DNA of 64,000 nt from Pseudomonas pisciculturae (GTDB lineage: Bacteria; Pseudomonadota; Gammaproteobacteria; Pseudomonadales; Pseudomonadaceae). The stretch covers positions 124,001-188,000 of the forward strand of contig NZ_JACVZE010000006.1 in assembly GCF_015461805.1 (NCBI RefSeq), read 5' to 3'. The notes beneath the pieces were generated by a model. That model did not search any database, was not told where the DNA came from, and saw nothing but the letters and a program-made list of their open reading frames with translations. Below, piece by piece: positions 24,984-33,831 of this stretch. Position 1 is the stretch's first letter. Each line of letters begins with the position of its first letter. Position numbers and translations under genes: made by a program.

Positions 24984-26129
24984 TCAGCGGCTGCGCAGTG
25001 CAGCCTCCATGCGCTGCAAGCCTTGCTCCAGCAATGCTCGTGGGCAGCCAAAGTTCAAGCGTACGAACTGCTGGCTGTCATCGCCGAATTCAATCCCCGC
25101 GCTTAAGCCCACCTTGGCCTGCTCCAGGAAAAACTGCTGTGGGTCATCCAGGCCCAAAGCACTGCAATCGAGCCACGCCAGGAAGGTGCCTTGTGGCGCA
25201 TGCATCACCACGCCAGGCAAACGGGTTTGCACGACCTCAAGCAGGTAGTCGCGGTTGGCTTGCAGGTAGTGCTTGAGGGCGTCGAGCCATTCGCCGCACT
25301 GGCTGTAGGCGGCACGCGTGGCTTCCAGGCCCAGGGGGCTGACACTGTCGACCATGCCGCAGCGGGCCTGGTTGAAACGTTCGCGGATCTCGGCGTTTTG
25401 GATCACGGCGAAGCAGGTTTTCAAGCCGGCCACGTTATAAGCCTTGCTCGCCGACATCAGCGTGATGGTGCGCTCGGCGATTTGCGGGCTGAGGCTGGCC
25501 GTGGGGATATGGCGGCGACCGTCAAAGCACAGCTCGGCGTGGATTTCGTCGCTGATGATCAGTGCGCCGTGTTCCAGGCAGGCGTTGGCCACGGCCAGCA
25601 ACTCTTCGCGAGGGAAGACCTTGCCCATGGGGTTGTGCGGGTTGCTCAGCAGCAGTGCGCCGGCGCCGGCCAATGCGTCACGCAGGGCCGGCAGCGGGGT
25701 CAGGTATTCCCCGTTGATCAGCTCGAAGGGCACTTCAATTTTCGGCAGGTTCCAGTGCCCTGGCGCCAGGCGGATCGGCCGGTAGTTGGGGGTTTGCAAC
25801 ACCACGGGTTGGCCAGGTTGAACAAAGGCATGCAGCGCCATGTTGAAACCAGGCTCGACGCCGGGCAGGAACAACAGGTCTTCAGGCTGCACGCGCCAGG
25901 CGTACTTGGCCCACAGGTCGGCGACGATGGCTTCGCGTACATCCGGGCCGGCCACGCTGTAGCCGAGGATTTGCTGGTCGAGGCGCTCGCGCAAGGCTTG
26001 CAAGATGGCAGGTGGCGCAGCGATGTCCATGTCGGCGATCCACATCGGCAATACGTCTGCCGGGTAGCGGTTCCATTTGGTACTGCCAGTGCCTTGGCGG
26101 GGGTGGAGCGTGTCGAAATCAAAGCTCAT
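24984..26129 (-). CDS. patB: PatB/MalY-type PLP-dependent C-S lyase (cystathionine beta-lyase)
   Basis: 381 residues of the aminotransferase fold-type I. Landmarks: N-terminal PMWIADMDIAAPP, substrate loop SNPHNPMGKVF, ISDEIHAELCF, and the PLP lysine in MSASKAYNVAGLK. PatB/MalY enzymes split cystathionine or other cysteine S-conjugates to homocysteine or a thiol, pyruvate and ammonia. Convergent with the SsuF-like gene and separated from it by a terminator. A near-perfect palindrome lies 32 bases upstream of the ATG. Confidence 0.88.
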   Translation of the reverse strand: MSFDFDTLHPRQGTGSTKWNRYPADVLPMWIADMDIAAPPAILQALRERLDQQILGYSVAGPDVREAIVADLWAKYAWRVQPEDLLFLPGVEPGFNMALHAFVQPGQPVVLQTPNYRPIRLAPGHWNLPKIEVPFELINGEYLTPLPALRDALAGAGALLLSNPHNPMGKVFPREELLAVANACLEHGALIISDEIHAELCFDGRRHIPTASLSPQIAERTITLMSASKAYNVAGLKTCFAVIQNAEIRERFNQARCGMVDSVSPLGLEATRAAYSQCGEWLDALKHYLQANRDYLLEVVQTRLPGVVMHAPQGTFLAWLDCSALGLDDPQQFFLEQAKVGLSAGIEFGDDSQQFVRLNFGCPRALLEQGLQRMEAALRSR

Positions 26130-26160
26130 GGTGGGCTCGTGTCTGGGAGGCGGGTGCAAG

Positions 26161-26184
26161 AATGGCGCTAATTTTAGCGCCATT
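26161..26184. promoter_or_regulatory. Perfect palindrome upstream of patB
   Basis: Arms AATGGCGCTAA and TTAGCGCCATT, 11 bases each, with a two-base TT centre. Lies 32-55 bases upstream of the patB ATG, where a repressor or activator would sit. No T-run follows, so a terminator is unlikely. Binding protein unknown. Confidence 0.6.
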
Positions 26185-26269
26185 CATTTTATAGGCCAGA
26201 GCCGATTGACTCAGGCAATCATGACGAGGCTAGTTCAGGGACGCGTTTGACCGCTTCACCACACAGTTT

Positions 26270-29200
26270 TTAGCTCTTAACTGACTTTAGCGTGCCTTCG
26301 AGCCAGTCAGGATCATTCGCCTCAATCCAGGTGCCATCATTGGTTTGGATTTGTTTACCGATGGATTTCCATTGCGCCATTTTTTCTGAGAAGCGCCTCA
26401 TGTATTCCGGGGCGGGGCAGTATATTTCTGCCCATGGGTCGCTTATCCAGGCGTCTTTCCATGCAGCTTCGGAGAAATCAACAGTGGTGAGGTTGCGAGC
26501 GACGTTACCGACCAATGTGAAGGCATGCTTACCAGGCATCCCCATCACACGAGCGGTCCCTCCAACTTTTTCGATGATTTTTTCGGCGGTACCCGCCATC
26601 TGGTCACAGTTTCCCGCTCCGACTTTGAGTACGCTATTAAAATAAGGGCCATCGGCATCGATATACGCTCGGTCGTACAGCCATGCCGTCACTGGAGCAG
26701 CAGTTTTGCTGCGTGCCACATCCTGTGAGTTTCCAGCAAGCCGAAGATTTCTGGACCTAATCCCAGTGATTTCGAACTGTTTATCCACCTCGGTTTTGGC
26801 TTCCCGAGCGTAAAACTCATTTTTTCCGGAAATGGTCATCCGGTTGAAATCAACTGGTTTTTGTAGCGTTGGAACCTTCACAGGGGTCATGACGATATCA
26901 ACGTCTCGCACCTTTCCCTTATTCCACAAGATGAGCGCGAATTCGCGCTGTTTTTCCGCGGAAAGTGTCGCCATTCCCTCTTTTAGCTTATTGATTTTTG
27001 CGAGTGTATGACCTTTTGCTCTCAAGGAGATGTAGATAGCGTCCATGGGAGGGAGTTCTATGAATTCACCGCGGGGAGCCAGACTTGATGCCAACTGATA
27101 TTTATTCTTGCGATCGCAAAAAGCGCTTATAAGCTGGTCGTCCCTGCGGTCGTCGCCCTTGAAATTCAGGCGGCTGAAGGGGGCGTTGGAGTCTGCATCT
27201 AGAGGGCGACTGTAAAACACACCGGTGTCCGCCTCGACTACCAAGCACCGTTCATTCTTCTGGGTGATGGAAGGCATCACGAAACCTCGCAATACGCGTT
27301 TGTCGTTACTGATAGGCGAGATTGCATCGAGCTTAATGACGCGAGTTTCAGTCTCCAGGCTCGCATCATAACGTCTACCGCCAAATCCGAAATATCGATC
27401 CTCACCCAGTGTGCCGGTTACTCTATTTTTATATTCGATGGGTGCATTGATCGGGTAGGGTACCAATTTATCGTTTACTACATTATGTAGGCGTCGCTCA
27501 TACACGACTGTGCGCGAGCTATCCGGCCTAACAGGGGCTGGGAAAAGACGTTGATGCTCCAGCGCTTGAAGAGTTTCATTAGTTCCGAGCAGCGTCGAAT
27601 CGATTATTTTTGAAAAACATACATCGTTAAAGCCGCGCTTGGACCTGCCTTCAGCAGGCGCGGTACAGGTAGCCTCGAAATTATCTACTTCACGCTTAGC
27701 CCCAGGTGCTTCTACGTCAACCAAGTAGTCTGGTCGGTTCGGTTCGTAGCGGTATACCTTTTCACCGTCAATGAAGTCATAACCTTTGGATCTAGGGATG
27801 ACATAAGCGTCGCTCGACAGCATCCTTGCGTTTTCCAGCGTGCCTGTTGGAAGGCTAGAGGCCGGTCGATTCAATGGAATCGATGAGTCAGGTATGAAAC
27901 CGGTACTTCCAGCACCAAAGTTCTCCAGCGCAGTGCCGTAAGGTTCGCCACTGATCGGGTCAACCGGATGCCATTTGTCGACACCGTCAAATTTCGCCAG
28001 CACCCGTGTGGCTTCCCCCGTTTCACCCCCCAACCTTACGGTGCCCATGGCCATGCTTTCCGAGCCCGCCTTGAGCAAACCATTTGCGGCGGGGCCTCCA
28101 ACTGACGTCAGTGCGTTGCCAACAGCGCTGCCAAACCTTGGGATCGTTGAGTAAAACGGTTTGGCCGTCTTGCCTGCGTTGATGAGCATGAGCAGATCAT
28201 CGGTGGAGCTGCTGGCTTTTCTCAGCATATTGAACAGCTTTGCGGCTGACTTGACGTCATGAACAACCGCACGAAATCCAGGGACGCCAGGCAGGAGGAG
28301 GGCGGCGCCATCGAATATAAAGCTATTGATCGCTTCTATTGCCTCACCGTTGATCGCATGCTTCAGCGTATTTGCAAAAGGAATCAAGCCCAGCACCGCC
28401 GCCGCGCCAGCCTTCTGGTAGCGCCGGTCCCGTTCCAGGCCGCTTTCGCCACCGGCGTGCTGACGCAACGTTTCTTTATCAGGAACCAGGTGCAGGGAGG
28501 CGGCAATATCGGCCAACTCGTGAACCTTGCCTCCCAGGAAGGAAAGGTCTGGGGTGTTGTCGCTGGCCTGGCGTTGCCATTGCCTTGATGTCCGGATTTC
28601 TTCGATGATCAGCGATGAAGACTCCCCCTCACGGGGTGCTTCGCCGTCGCTGTAGGCCCGCCAGTCAAACGGCTGACTTTTATTGGACTCCATATTGATG
28701 CCGCCTTGGATGTTTGCGCCCACGTGCAGTTGATCCGGAAGGTCGGTGCGGATCTGGATTTTGCCCTGTTGGGGGAACACTTCGTAGTAAGTGACTTTTG
28801 ACTCATGCTCGGAGCGAATGATGAAACCCTGGCGGCCTTTGCTGGCTTCTTTGTCGGCTGTGCTGATCAGGTGGGAGTACTGCGAAGGGACCGCTTTTCT
28901 GAGGCTATAGAAGGTCTGTTTGCCCAATTGCAGGCTGCGCCGATCATCCGCCGGGAGTTGCGAGAGCAGATTCTTGACCAGGCTACGATTACCTGTCACC
29001 AAGTCGTTGTAGTGGTTGTCGAATCTTCGGTTGAATGTGGGCTCTATGTCTCGAAGTCGGCTGTAGCCCCTTTCGATGAAGTCCATTGAAAGTGTGCTGC
29101 TGATTGAACGCCAGTTACCATGCTCAAGTGCGCCCGATATATGCGCATCCAATAGGCTGTAAAAATGGCTCTGGTCGTAATTGCTATTGCTTGAAGTGGC

Positions 29201-30529
29201 TTGCAGTACAGGTTTGGTAAAGTCGATTGTGTCACCATAGACCCGCTTCAGATCATCCAGCGCTATCTGTTTACGTGTCGGAGTGGGGCGGCTCAGGCGC
29301 CTGCTGGCAACTAGCAGGTCGGAGGGCTGTTGCTGGAAAGACGCACGTGCCTGCGTTATTTCGGCCTCTGAATACGGGCTATCGGCTCTTTTGTCGAGCA
29401 TGCCATTGGTAACCGCCCAATCCAGCAGCGCCTCACGTCTGGCGATAAGCGCATTCGCCTTGTCGTGGTCGGTGGTGGGTTCGACTTTGGCAAAGTCCAT
29501 GACTTGCTTATGGCTCAGGGTCGCGCTAGCGCCCGGTGCACTCTGTTCGATACGCGCCACGGCGGCACTGAAATGCGCCCATTCGTGGCTGCCATAAAGA
29601 AGGCTTGCCGGTAGGTCCTTGACCAGAAGTTGTGGCGCAACCCGTAACAGCATCAAATAACTCATCGTTCGGGCGTCGGTGTCCTTGACTCCAGCGTTAT
29701 CGATCAGATGCTTTTCCAGCGCCGCAATCAGCGTTTGGGGTGATTTGCCGAAATTGTCCGGGTGGTCCAGGGCAAAACCGCGAATCGAATTGCGCGGGTT
29801 ACCGGCCTGGGGGTCCACATTCAAGACCAGTGCAGCCATCACCAATTCGCGGGCGCTTGTGGCCGTTGGAAGGACGCCGATTTGCGCTTCGAGTTTCTTG
29901 CCGAGTTCAATCGCCTTGGGTTGGGATAGAAGATGCTCAAGGGCATGGCGGGGTGCTACGGACAACGTTTGAGTACAGAGATTGGTAGAAGTACTTCGAC
30001 GATGGCTGTTTGCAGAGCTTGAGGGGGTGGAACTTGTGACGCGGCATATGGAAGTCCGCGTGAAGGGATCGGCGATTGCTTTATGCTCGTAGTCAGTGAC
30101 TGAGACTCTGAAGCCCTCACGGTCTACTGTACGCGTTGGCTTACTGACGGTGTATGAAGAGCTCGGGTTGTTCAGCGCCTCCTGGACGTCCTTATCGTTT
30201 AGCGCAATACGGCCCAAATTGTCGAGCAAGCCACCGTTGGCTGGTTCGATCCAGCCCGCAACCCCTTGTACGACTTGTGCACGCTGTGCCTGCGTCAAGG
30301 GGATCTCTCGCGACAATAATCCCCAATAATCACGGTTTACCGGCTGTGGCAGTGGCGCAGAGACAGGTGCACCCTGAAGGCTACCTGGGGTTTCTGAACG
30401 CGTTGCTGAATTTGACTCGACCGCTGCGGCAACGGGTTGTTGGCCTTCAGTGCCCGAGCTTGTGTAAGCGCTTTGCGAAGCGTGAGGTGAGGAGACGGTG
30501 GGGATTGGGCGGTGCGCTATTTGACTCAT
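26270..30529 (-). CDS. Large toxin/effector-like protein with C-terminal Cys-His-Asp domain
   Basis: 1419 residues, no signal peptide, Ser/Thr/Pro-rich N-terminus. Hydrophobic helices near residues 730-790 (AVLGLIPFANTL, FIFDGAALLLPGVPGF) could insert in a membrane, as in dermonecrotic-type toxins. The last 120 residues hold VGAGNCDQMA (Cys about 1308), GKHAFTLVG (His about 1335) and SDPWAEIY (Asp about 1364), the order and spacing of a papain/transglutaminase-like cysteine enzyme. I cannot name the family. GC content is lower than its neighbours. Stands alone, divergent from ggt. The start at ATG 30529 has only a weak ribosome site. Confidence 0.75.
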   Translation of the reverse strand: MSQIAHRPIPTVSSPHASQSAYTSSGTEGQQPVAAAVESNSATRSETPGSLQGAPVSAPLPQPVNRDYWGLLSREIPLTQAQRAQVVQGVAGWIEPANGGLLDNLGRIALNDKDVQEALNNPSSSYTVSKPTRTVDREGFRVSVTDYEHKAIADPFTRTSICRVTSSTPSSSANSHRRSTSTNLCTQTLSVAPRHALEHLLSQPKAIELGKKLEAQIGVLPTATSARELVMAALVLNVDPQAGNPRNSIRGFALDHPDNFGKSPQTLIAALEKHLIDNAGVKDTDARTMSYLMLLRVAPQLLVKDLPASLLYGSHEWAHFSAAVARIEQSAPGASATLSHKQVMDFAKVEPTTDHDKANALIARREALLDWAVTNGMLDKRADSPYSEAEITQARASFQQQPSDLLVASRRLSRPTPTRKQIALDDLKRVYGDTIDFTKPVLQATSSNSNYDQSHFYSLLDAHISGALEHGNWRSISSTLSMDFIERGYSRLRDIEPTFNRRFDNHYNDLVTGNRSLVKNLLSQLPADDRRSLQLGKQTFYSLRKAVPSQYSHLISTADKEASKGRQGFIIRSEHESKVTYYEVFPQQGKIQIRTDLPDQLHVGANIQGGINMESNKSQPFDWRAYSDGEAPREGESSSLIIEEIRTSRQWQRQASDNTPDLSFLGGKVHELADIAASLHLVPDKETLRQHAGGESGLERDRRYQKAGAAAVLGLIPFANTLKHAINGEAIEAINSFIFDGAALLLPGVPGFRAVVHDVKSAAKLFNMLRKASSSTDDLLMLINAGKTAKPFYSTIPRFGSAVGNALTSVGGPAANGLLKAGSESMAMGTVRLGGETGEATRVLAKFDGVDKWHPVDPISGEPYGTALENFGAGSTGFIPDSSIPLNRPASSLPTGTLENARMLSSDAYVIPRSKGYDFIDGEKVYRYEPNRPDYLVDVEAPGAKREVDNFEATCTAPAEGRSKRGFNDVCFSKIIDSTLLGTNETLQALEHQRLFPAPVRPDSSRTVVYERRLHNVVNDKLVPYPINAPIEYKNRVTGTLGEDRYFGFGGRRYDASLETETRVIKLDAISPISNDKRVLRGFVMPSITQKNERCLVVEADTGVFYSRPLDADSNAPFSRLNFKGDDRRDDQLISAFCDRKNKYQLASSLAPRGEFIELPPMDAIYISLRAKGHTLAKINKLKEGMATLSAEKQREFALILWNKGKVRDVDIVMTPVKVPTLQKPVDFNRMTISGKNEFYAREAKTEVDKQFEITGIRSRNLRLAGNSQDVARSKTAAPVTAWLYDRAYIDADGPYFNSVLKVGAGNCDQMAGTAEKIIEKVGGTARVMGMPGKHAFTLVGNVARNLTTVDFSEAAWKDAWISDPWAEIYCPAPEYMRRFSEKMAQWKSIGKQIQTNDGTWIEANDPDWLEGTLKSVKS

Positions 30530-30784
30530 CAAGACATGTCTTTTGGTTGATAGAGCGAGGGCTGCTGAAACCACTGCAGAACAGGCAACTCTGTGGCGTG
30601 CAGGCAAACTATGTTCCTGACTTAAGAGCGACTATGTGTGACACGCCGATGCAGTGTTCGGGTGATAGCCAGCAGACCGGGCCATTCTGTGACCGACAAG
30701 TTCTGTAATAAAAACGCCATTGCACTGGGGATTAAATCCGGGGCGGGCTATTTTGGTGCGTCTCAATAACCAGAGTAGCCATGG

Positions 30785-32509
30785 ATGAAATACCAACCCT
30801 TCAGTCGTACCTTGATTGCCACTGCGCTGGTGTTGACGGTCAGCGGTGTGCAAGCCGCTTCCCAGGCCCCGGTGGCCGGTGAAAATGGCATGGTGGTCAC
30901 GGCCCAGCATTTGGCCACTCATGTGGGTGTGGATGTACTCAAGGCCGGCGGCAACGCGGTGGACGCCGCCGTTGCAGTCGGTTACGCATTGGCGGTGGTG
31001 TACCCGGCGGCGGGTAACCTGGGCGGTGGCGGTTTCATGACCGTGCAACTGGCCGACGGGCGCAAGACCTTCCTCGACTTCCGCGAAAAAGCCCCGCTGG
31101 CGGCCACCGCCAACATGTACCTGGATAAAGACGGCAACGTCATTGAAGGCCTTAGCGCCAAGGGCCACTTGGCGGTCGGTGTACCGGGCACGGTCTCGGG
31201 CATGGAATTGGCCCTGAGCAAGTACGGCACTCTTAAGCGCGCCCAAGTGATTGCCCCGGCGATCAAGTTGGCGGAAAACGGCTTTACCCTGGAGCAGGGT
31301 GATATCGACCTGCTGCACACCGCCACCGGCGAGTTCGAGAAAGACAAGGACATGCGCGGCATCTTCCTGCACAACGGCCAACCGATGCAGGTGGGCCAGA
31401 AGCTGGTGCAGAAAGACCTGGCCAAGACCCTCAAGGAAATCTCGGCCAAAGGCAGCGACGGTTTCTATAAAGGTTGGGTCGCCAAGGCCCTGGTGGATTC
31501 CAGCCAGGCTGGCAAGGGCATCATCACCCAGGCTGACCTGGACAAGTACAAGACCCGCGAACTGGCGCCCATCGAGTGCGACTACCGTGGCTACCACGTG
31601 GTCTCGGCACCGCCTCCGAGCTCCGGCGGCGTGGTGATCTGCCAGATCATGAACATCCTTGAAGGCTACCCGATGGCCGACCTGGGCTACCACTCGGCCC
31701 AGGGCCTGCACTACCAGATCGAAGCCATGCGCCACGCGTACGTGGACCGCAACAGCTACCTGGGCGACCCGGACTTCGTGAAGAACCCGATCGAACACCT
31801 GCTGGACAAAAACTACGCCGCCAAGCTGCGTGCCGCCATCGCGCCGCAAAAGGCCGGTGATTCCCAAGCGATCAAGCCAGGCGTGTCGCCCCATGAAGGC
31901 AACAACACCACTCACTATTCCATCGTCGACAAGTGGGGCAACGCCGTTTCGGTGACTTACACCCTTAACGACTGGTTCGGTGCGGGCGTGATGGCGAGCA
32001 AGACCGGGGTGATCCTCAACGATGAAATGGACGACTTCACCGTCAAGGTCGGTGTGCCGAACATGTACGGCCTGGTGCAGGGTGAAGCCAACGCCATCGC
32101 CCCAGGCAAGGCGCCGCTGTCGTCGATGAGCCCGACCATCGTCACCAAGGACGGCAAGGCAGTGATGGTGGTGGGTACGCCGGGTGGCAGTCGCATCATT
32201 ACGGCGACGTTGCTGACGATCCTGAATGTCATCGACTACAAGATGAATATCCAGGAAGCCGTGGACGCGCCGCGCTTCCACCAGCAGTGGATGCCCGACA
32301 CCACCAACCTGGAGACCTTTGCCGTGAGCCCGGATACCCAGAAGATCCTGGAAAGCTGGGGCCATAAGTTCGCAGGGCCACAGGACGCCAACCACTTGGC
32401 CGCAATCCTGGTCGGCGCGCCGTCGTTGGATGGCAAGCCGGTGGGCAACAACCGTTTCTACGGGGCGAACGACCCGCGTCGTAACACAGGGCTGTCGCTG
32501 GGCTACTAA
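30785..32509 (+). CDS. ggt: Periplasmic gamma-glutamyltransferase
   Basis: 574 residues with a signal peptide (LIATALVLTVSGVQAAS). The precursor self-cleaves before the catalytic Thr in EGNNTTHYSIVD (about residue 378), giving large and small subunits; the lid and binding residues NAVSVTYTLNDWFG, MSPTIV and PGGSRIITA are intact. Transfers or hydrolyses the gamma-glutamyl group of glutathione in the periplasm. Start ATG 30785 gives the expected signal peptide. Single gene followed by a REPIN. Confidence 0.95.
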   Translation: MKYQPFSRTLIATALVLTVSGVQAASQAPVAGENGMVVTAQHLATHVGVDVLKAGGNAVDAAVAVGYALAVVYPAAGNLGGGGFMTVQLADGRKTFLDFREKAPLAATANMYLDKDGNVIEGLSAKGHLAVGVPGTVSGMELALSKYGTLKRAQVIAPAIKLAENGFTLEQGDIDLLHTATGEFEKDKDMRGIFLHNGQPMQVGQKLVQKDLAKTLKEISAKGSDGFYKGWVAKALVDSSQAGKGIITQADLDKYKTRELAPIECDYRGYHVVSAPPPSSGGVVICQIMNILEGYPMADLGYHSAQGLHYQIEAMRHAYVDRNSYLGDPDFVKNPIEHLLDKNYAAKLRAAIAPQKAGDSQAIKPGVSPHEGNNTTHYSIVDKWGNAVSVTYTLNDWFGAGVMASKTGVILNDEMDDFTVKVGVPNMYGLVQGEANAIAPGKAPLSSMSPTIVTKDGKAVMVVGTPGGSRIITATLLTILNVIDYKMNIQEAVDAPRFHQQWMPDTTNLETFAVSPDTQKILESWGHKFAGPQDANHLAAILVGAPSLDGKPVGNNRFYGANDPRRNTGLSLGY

Positions 32510-32526
32510 AGCCTGACGCGGTCAAA

Positions 32527-32619
32527 AAATGTGGGAGCGGGCTTGCTCGCGAATGCGGTGTGTCAGACGAAAGTGTTTTGACTGACCCACCGCTTTCGCG
32601 AGCAAGCCCGCTCCCACAG
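32527..32619. repeat. REPIN (GCGGGCTTGCTCGC type)
   Basis: Inverted pair of GTGGGAGCGGGCTTGCTCGC cores, about 93 bases, between the convergent ggt and NR-kinase genes, matching the copy near 8.2 kb. Confidence 0.93.
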
Positions 32620-32629
32620 GAGCACTGTG

Positions 32630-33154
32630 TTATGCCTGAAGCAGTTGTTGCACTGCTGAAAACGCTGCGTTTCTGCGCGCTTCCCAATCCCCTCGAATCA
32701 CCACCACCGGCTGTTGATGCTGCTGCATCCACGCCAGGCTACCCTGGAAAAACGCCCGGCGATCCGCCAACTCCGGCTGGCAACGCTGACCATCTGCCGT
32801 CCACTCCACATCCTCCGGCGACAACAGCAGGTGCAGGTCGTAGTGCCGTGCCAGCAGTTCGCTGTCCAGCCATTTGGGGTAGTCGCCAAACAGCGTCTGG
32901 CTCCATAGCTTGTTGGTCAGCAAGTGCGTATCGAGGATCAGCAGGTTGGGCCTTTCGGCGCGGGCGGCGTCCTCCCAGGCGAGCTGGCCGTGGGCGATGG
33001 CCGGGATGTCGGCCAGGCAGGTGTCGCGTTGATGATGATCGATGAAATGGCGCACGTATTCGCCGACCATCAGGCCACCAAAGTGCTTGTGCAACTGCGC
33101 CGCCAACCAGCTTTTACCGCTGGATTCGGGCCCCGCCAGTACTACCACCTTCAT
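32630..33154 (-). CDS. Nicotinamide riboside kinase-like P-loop protein
   Basis: 174 residues resembling the C-terminal kinase domain of NadR. Walker A is GPESSGKSW (residues 7-15), followed by EYVRHFID and LILDTHLLTN (Walker B-like). NadR kinases phosphorylate nicotinamide riboside to NMN in NAD salvage. It lacks the DNA-binding and adenylyltransferase domains of full NadR. Overlaps pnuC by four bases, so the substrate is very probably the riboside carried by PnuC. Confidence 0.86.
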   Translation of the reverse strand: MKVVVLAGPESSGKSWLAAQLHKHFGGLMVGEYVRHFIDHHQRDTCLADIPAIAHGQLAWEDAARAERPNLLILDTHLLTNKLWSQTLFGDYPKWLDSELLARHYDLHLLLSPEDVEWTADGQRCQPELADRRAFFQGSLAWMQQHQQPVVVIRGDWEARRNAAFSAVQQLLQA

Positions 33155-33714
33155 GGTTGCAACGCCGGGTCGGCGCGCCACTCGCGCCAGCCTTGTACCG
33201 CGATTACGGTGAACAGCGCGTAGAGGGCGGCGGTGAGGTAGAGGCCTTTGTAGAGGAACAACCCAACAAAAATCACATCCACGACGATCCACAGCGGCCA
33301 GCATTGCACGCGCTTTTGCGCCATCCACATTTGCGCCACCAGGCTGAAACCGGTGAGGGCCGCATCGAGCCACGGTTGGGCGGCGTCGGTCCAGTGGGCC
33401 ATGGCGGCGCCGAGCAACAGGCTGCCCACGGCGCCCACGGCCAGGCTGGCCGTGATCGCAGGCCAACCCAGGCTCGTAACCTGTCGGCCTTGCTTGACCT
33501 CACCAGCACGAGTCCACTGCCACCAGCCATAGAGTTGCAACGCGGCGTAGACCACTTGCAGCAGCATGTCCGAATATAGCTTCACGTCGTAGAACACCCA
33601 GGTGTACAGCACCACCATCACCAGGCCGATGGGCCAGCACCAGGGGTTTTGCTTGACCGTCAGCCAGACAGCGATCACCCCCAGGGCGGCGGCGAACAAT
33701 TCAAGCCCGGACAT
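33151..33714 (-). CDS. pnuC: PnuC-type nicotinamide riboside transporter
   Basis: 187 residues with about seven membrane helices. The family signature WPIGLVMVVLYTWVFYD and LQVVYAALQLYGWWQW (residues about 28-75) carries the tryptophans that line the riboside pocket. Facilitates nicotinamide riboside entry, trapped by phosphorylation by the next gene product. No NAD or thiamine riboswitch was seen in the short upstream gap. Confidence 0.9.
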   Translation of the reverse strand: MSGLELFAAALGVIAVWLTVKQNPWCWPIGLVMVVLYTWVFYDVKLYSDMLLQVVYAALQLYGWWQWTRAGEVKQGRQVTSLGWPAITASLAVGAVGSLLLGAAMAHWTDAAQPWLDAALTGFSLVAQMWMAQKRVQCWPLWIVVDVIFVGLFLYKGLYLTAALYALFTVIAVQGWREWRADPALQP

Positions 33715-33788
33715 GGCGGTTCCTTGGGAGAGTGGGAGAGGGCGGGGATTGTAACCAGTGGTGGGAGTTCTACGAAACACCGCTGAAC

Positions 33789-33822
33789 AAATGTGGGAGG
33801 GAGCAAGCCCCCTCCCACATTT
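33789..33822. repeat. Collapsed REP hairpin
   Basis: Arms AAATGTGGGAGGG and CCCTCCCACATTT form a perfect 13-base stem around loop AGCAAGCC. Compared with the other REPINs, the whole centre and half of the left arm are missing, leaving one short hairpin. Lies between the chemoreceptor stop and pnuC and could act as a transcript terminator. Confidence 0.85.
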
Positions 33823-33831
33823 GGATCTTTA

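Noticed and set aside
30632..32395. 587-codon minus-strand open frame across ggt
   Set aside because: Antisense shadow of gamma-glutamyltransferase, rich in His and Arg, no domain.
33715..33788. NAD or thiamine riboswitch before pnuC
   Set aside because: The gap is short and shows no conserved riboswitch core.
5614..33822. CRISPR array from recurring inverted repeats
   Set aside because: Copies are isolated REPINs kilobases apart with no spacer periodicity and no cas genes.
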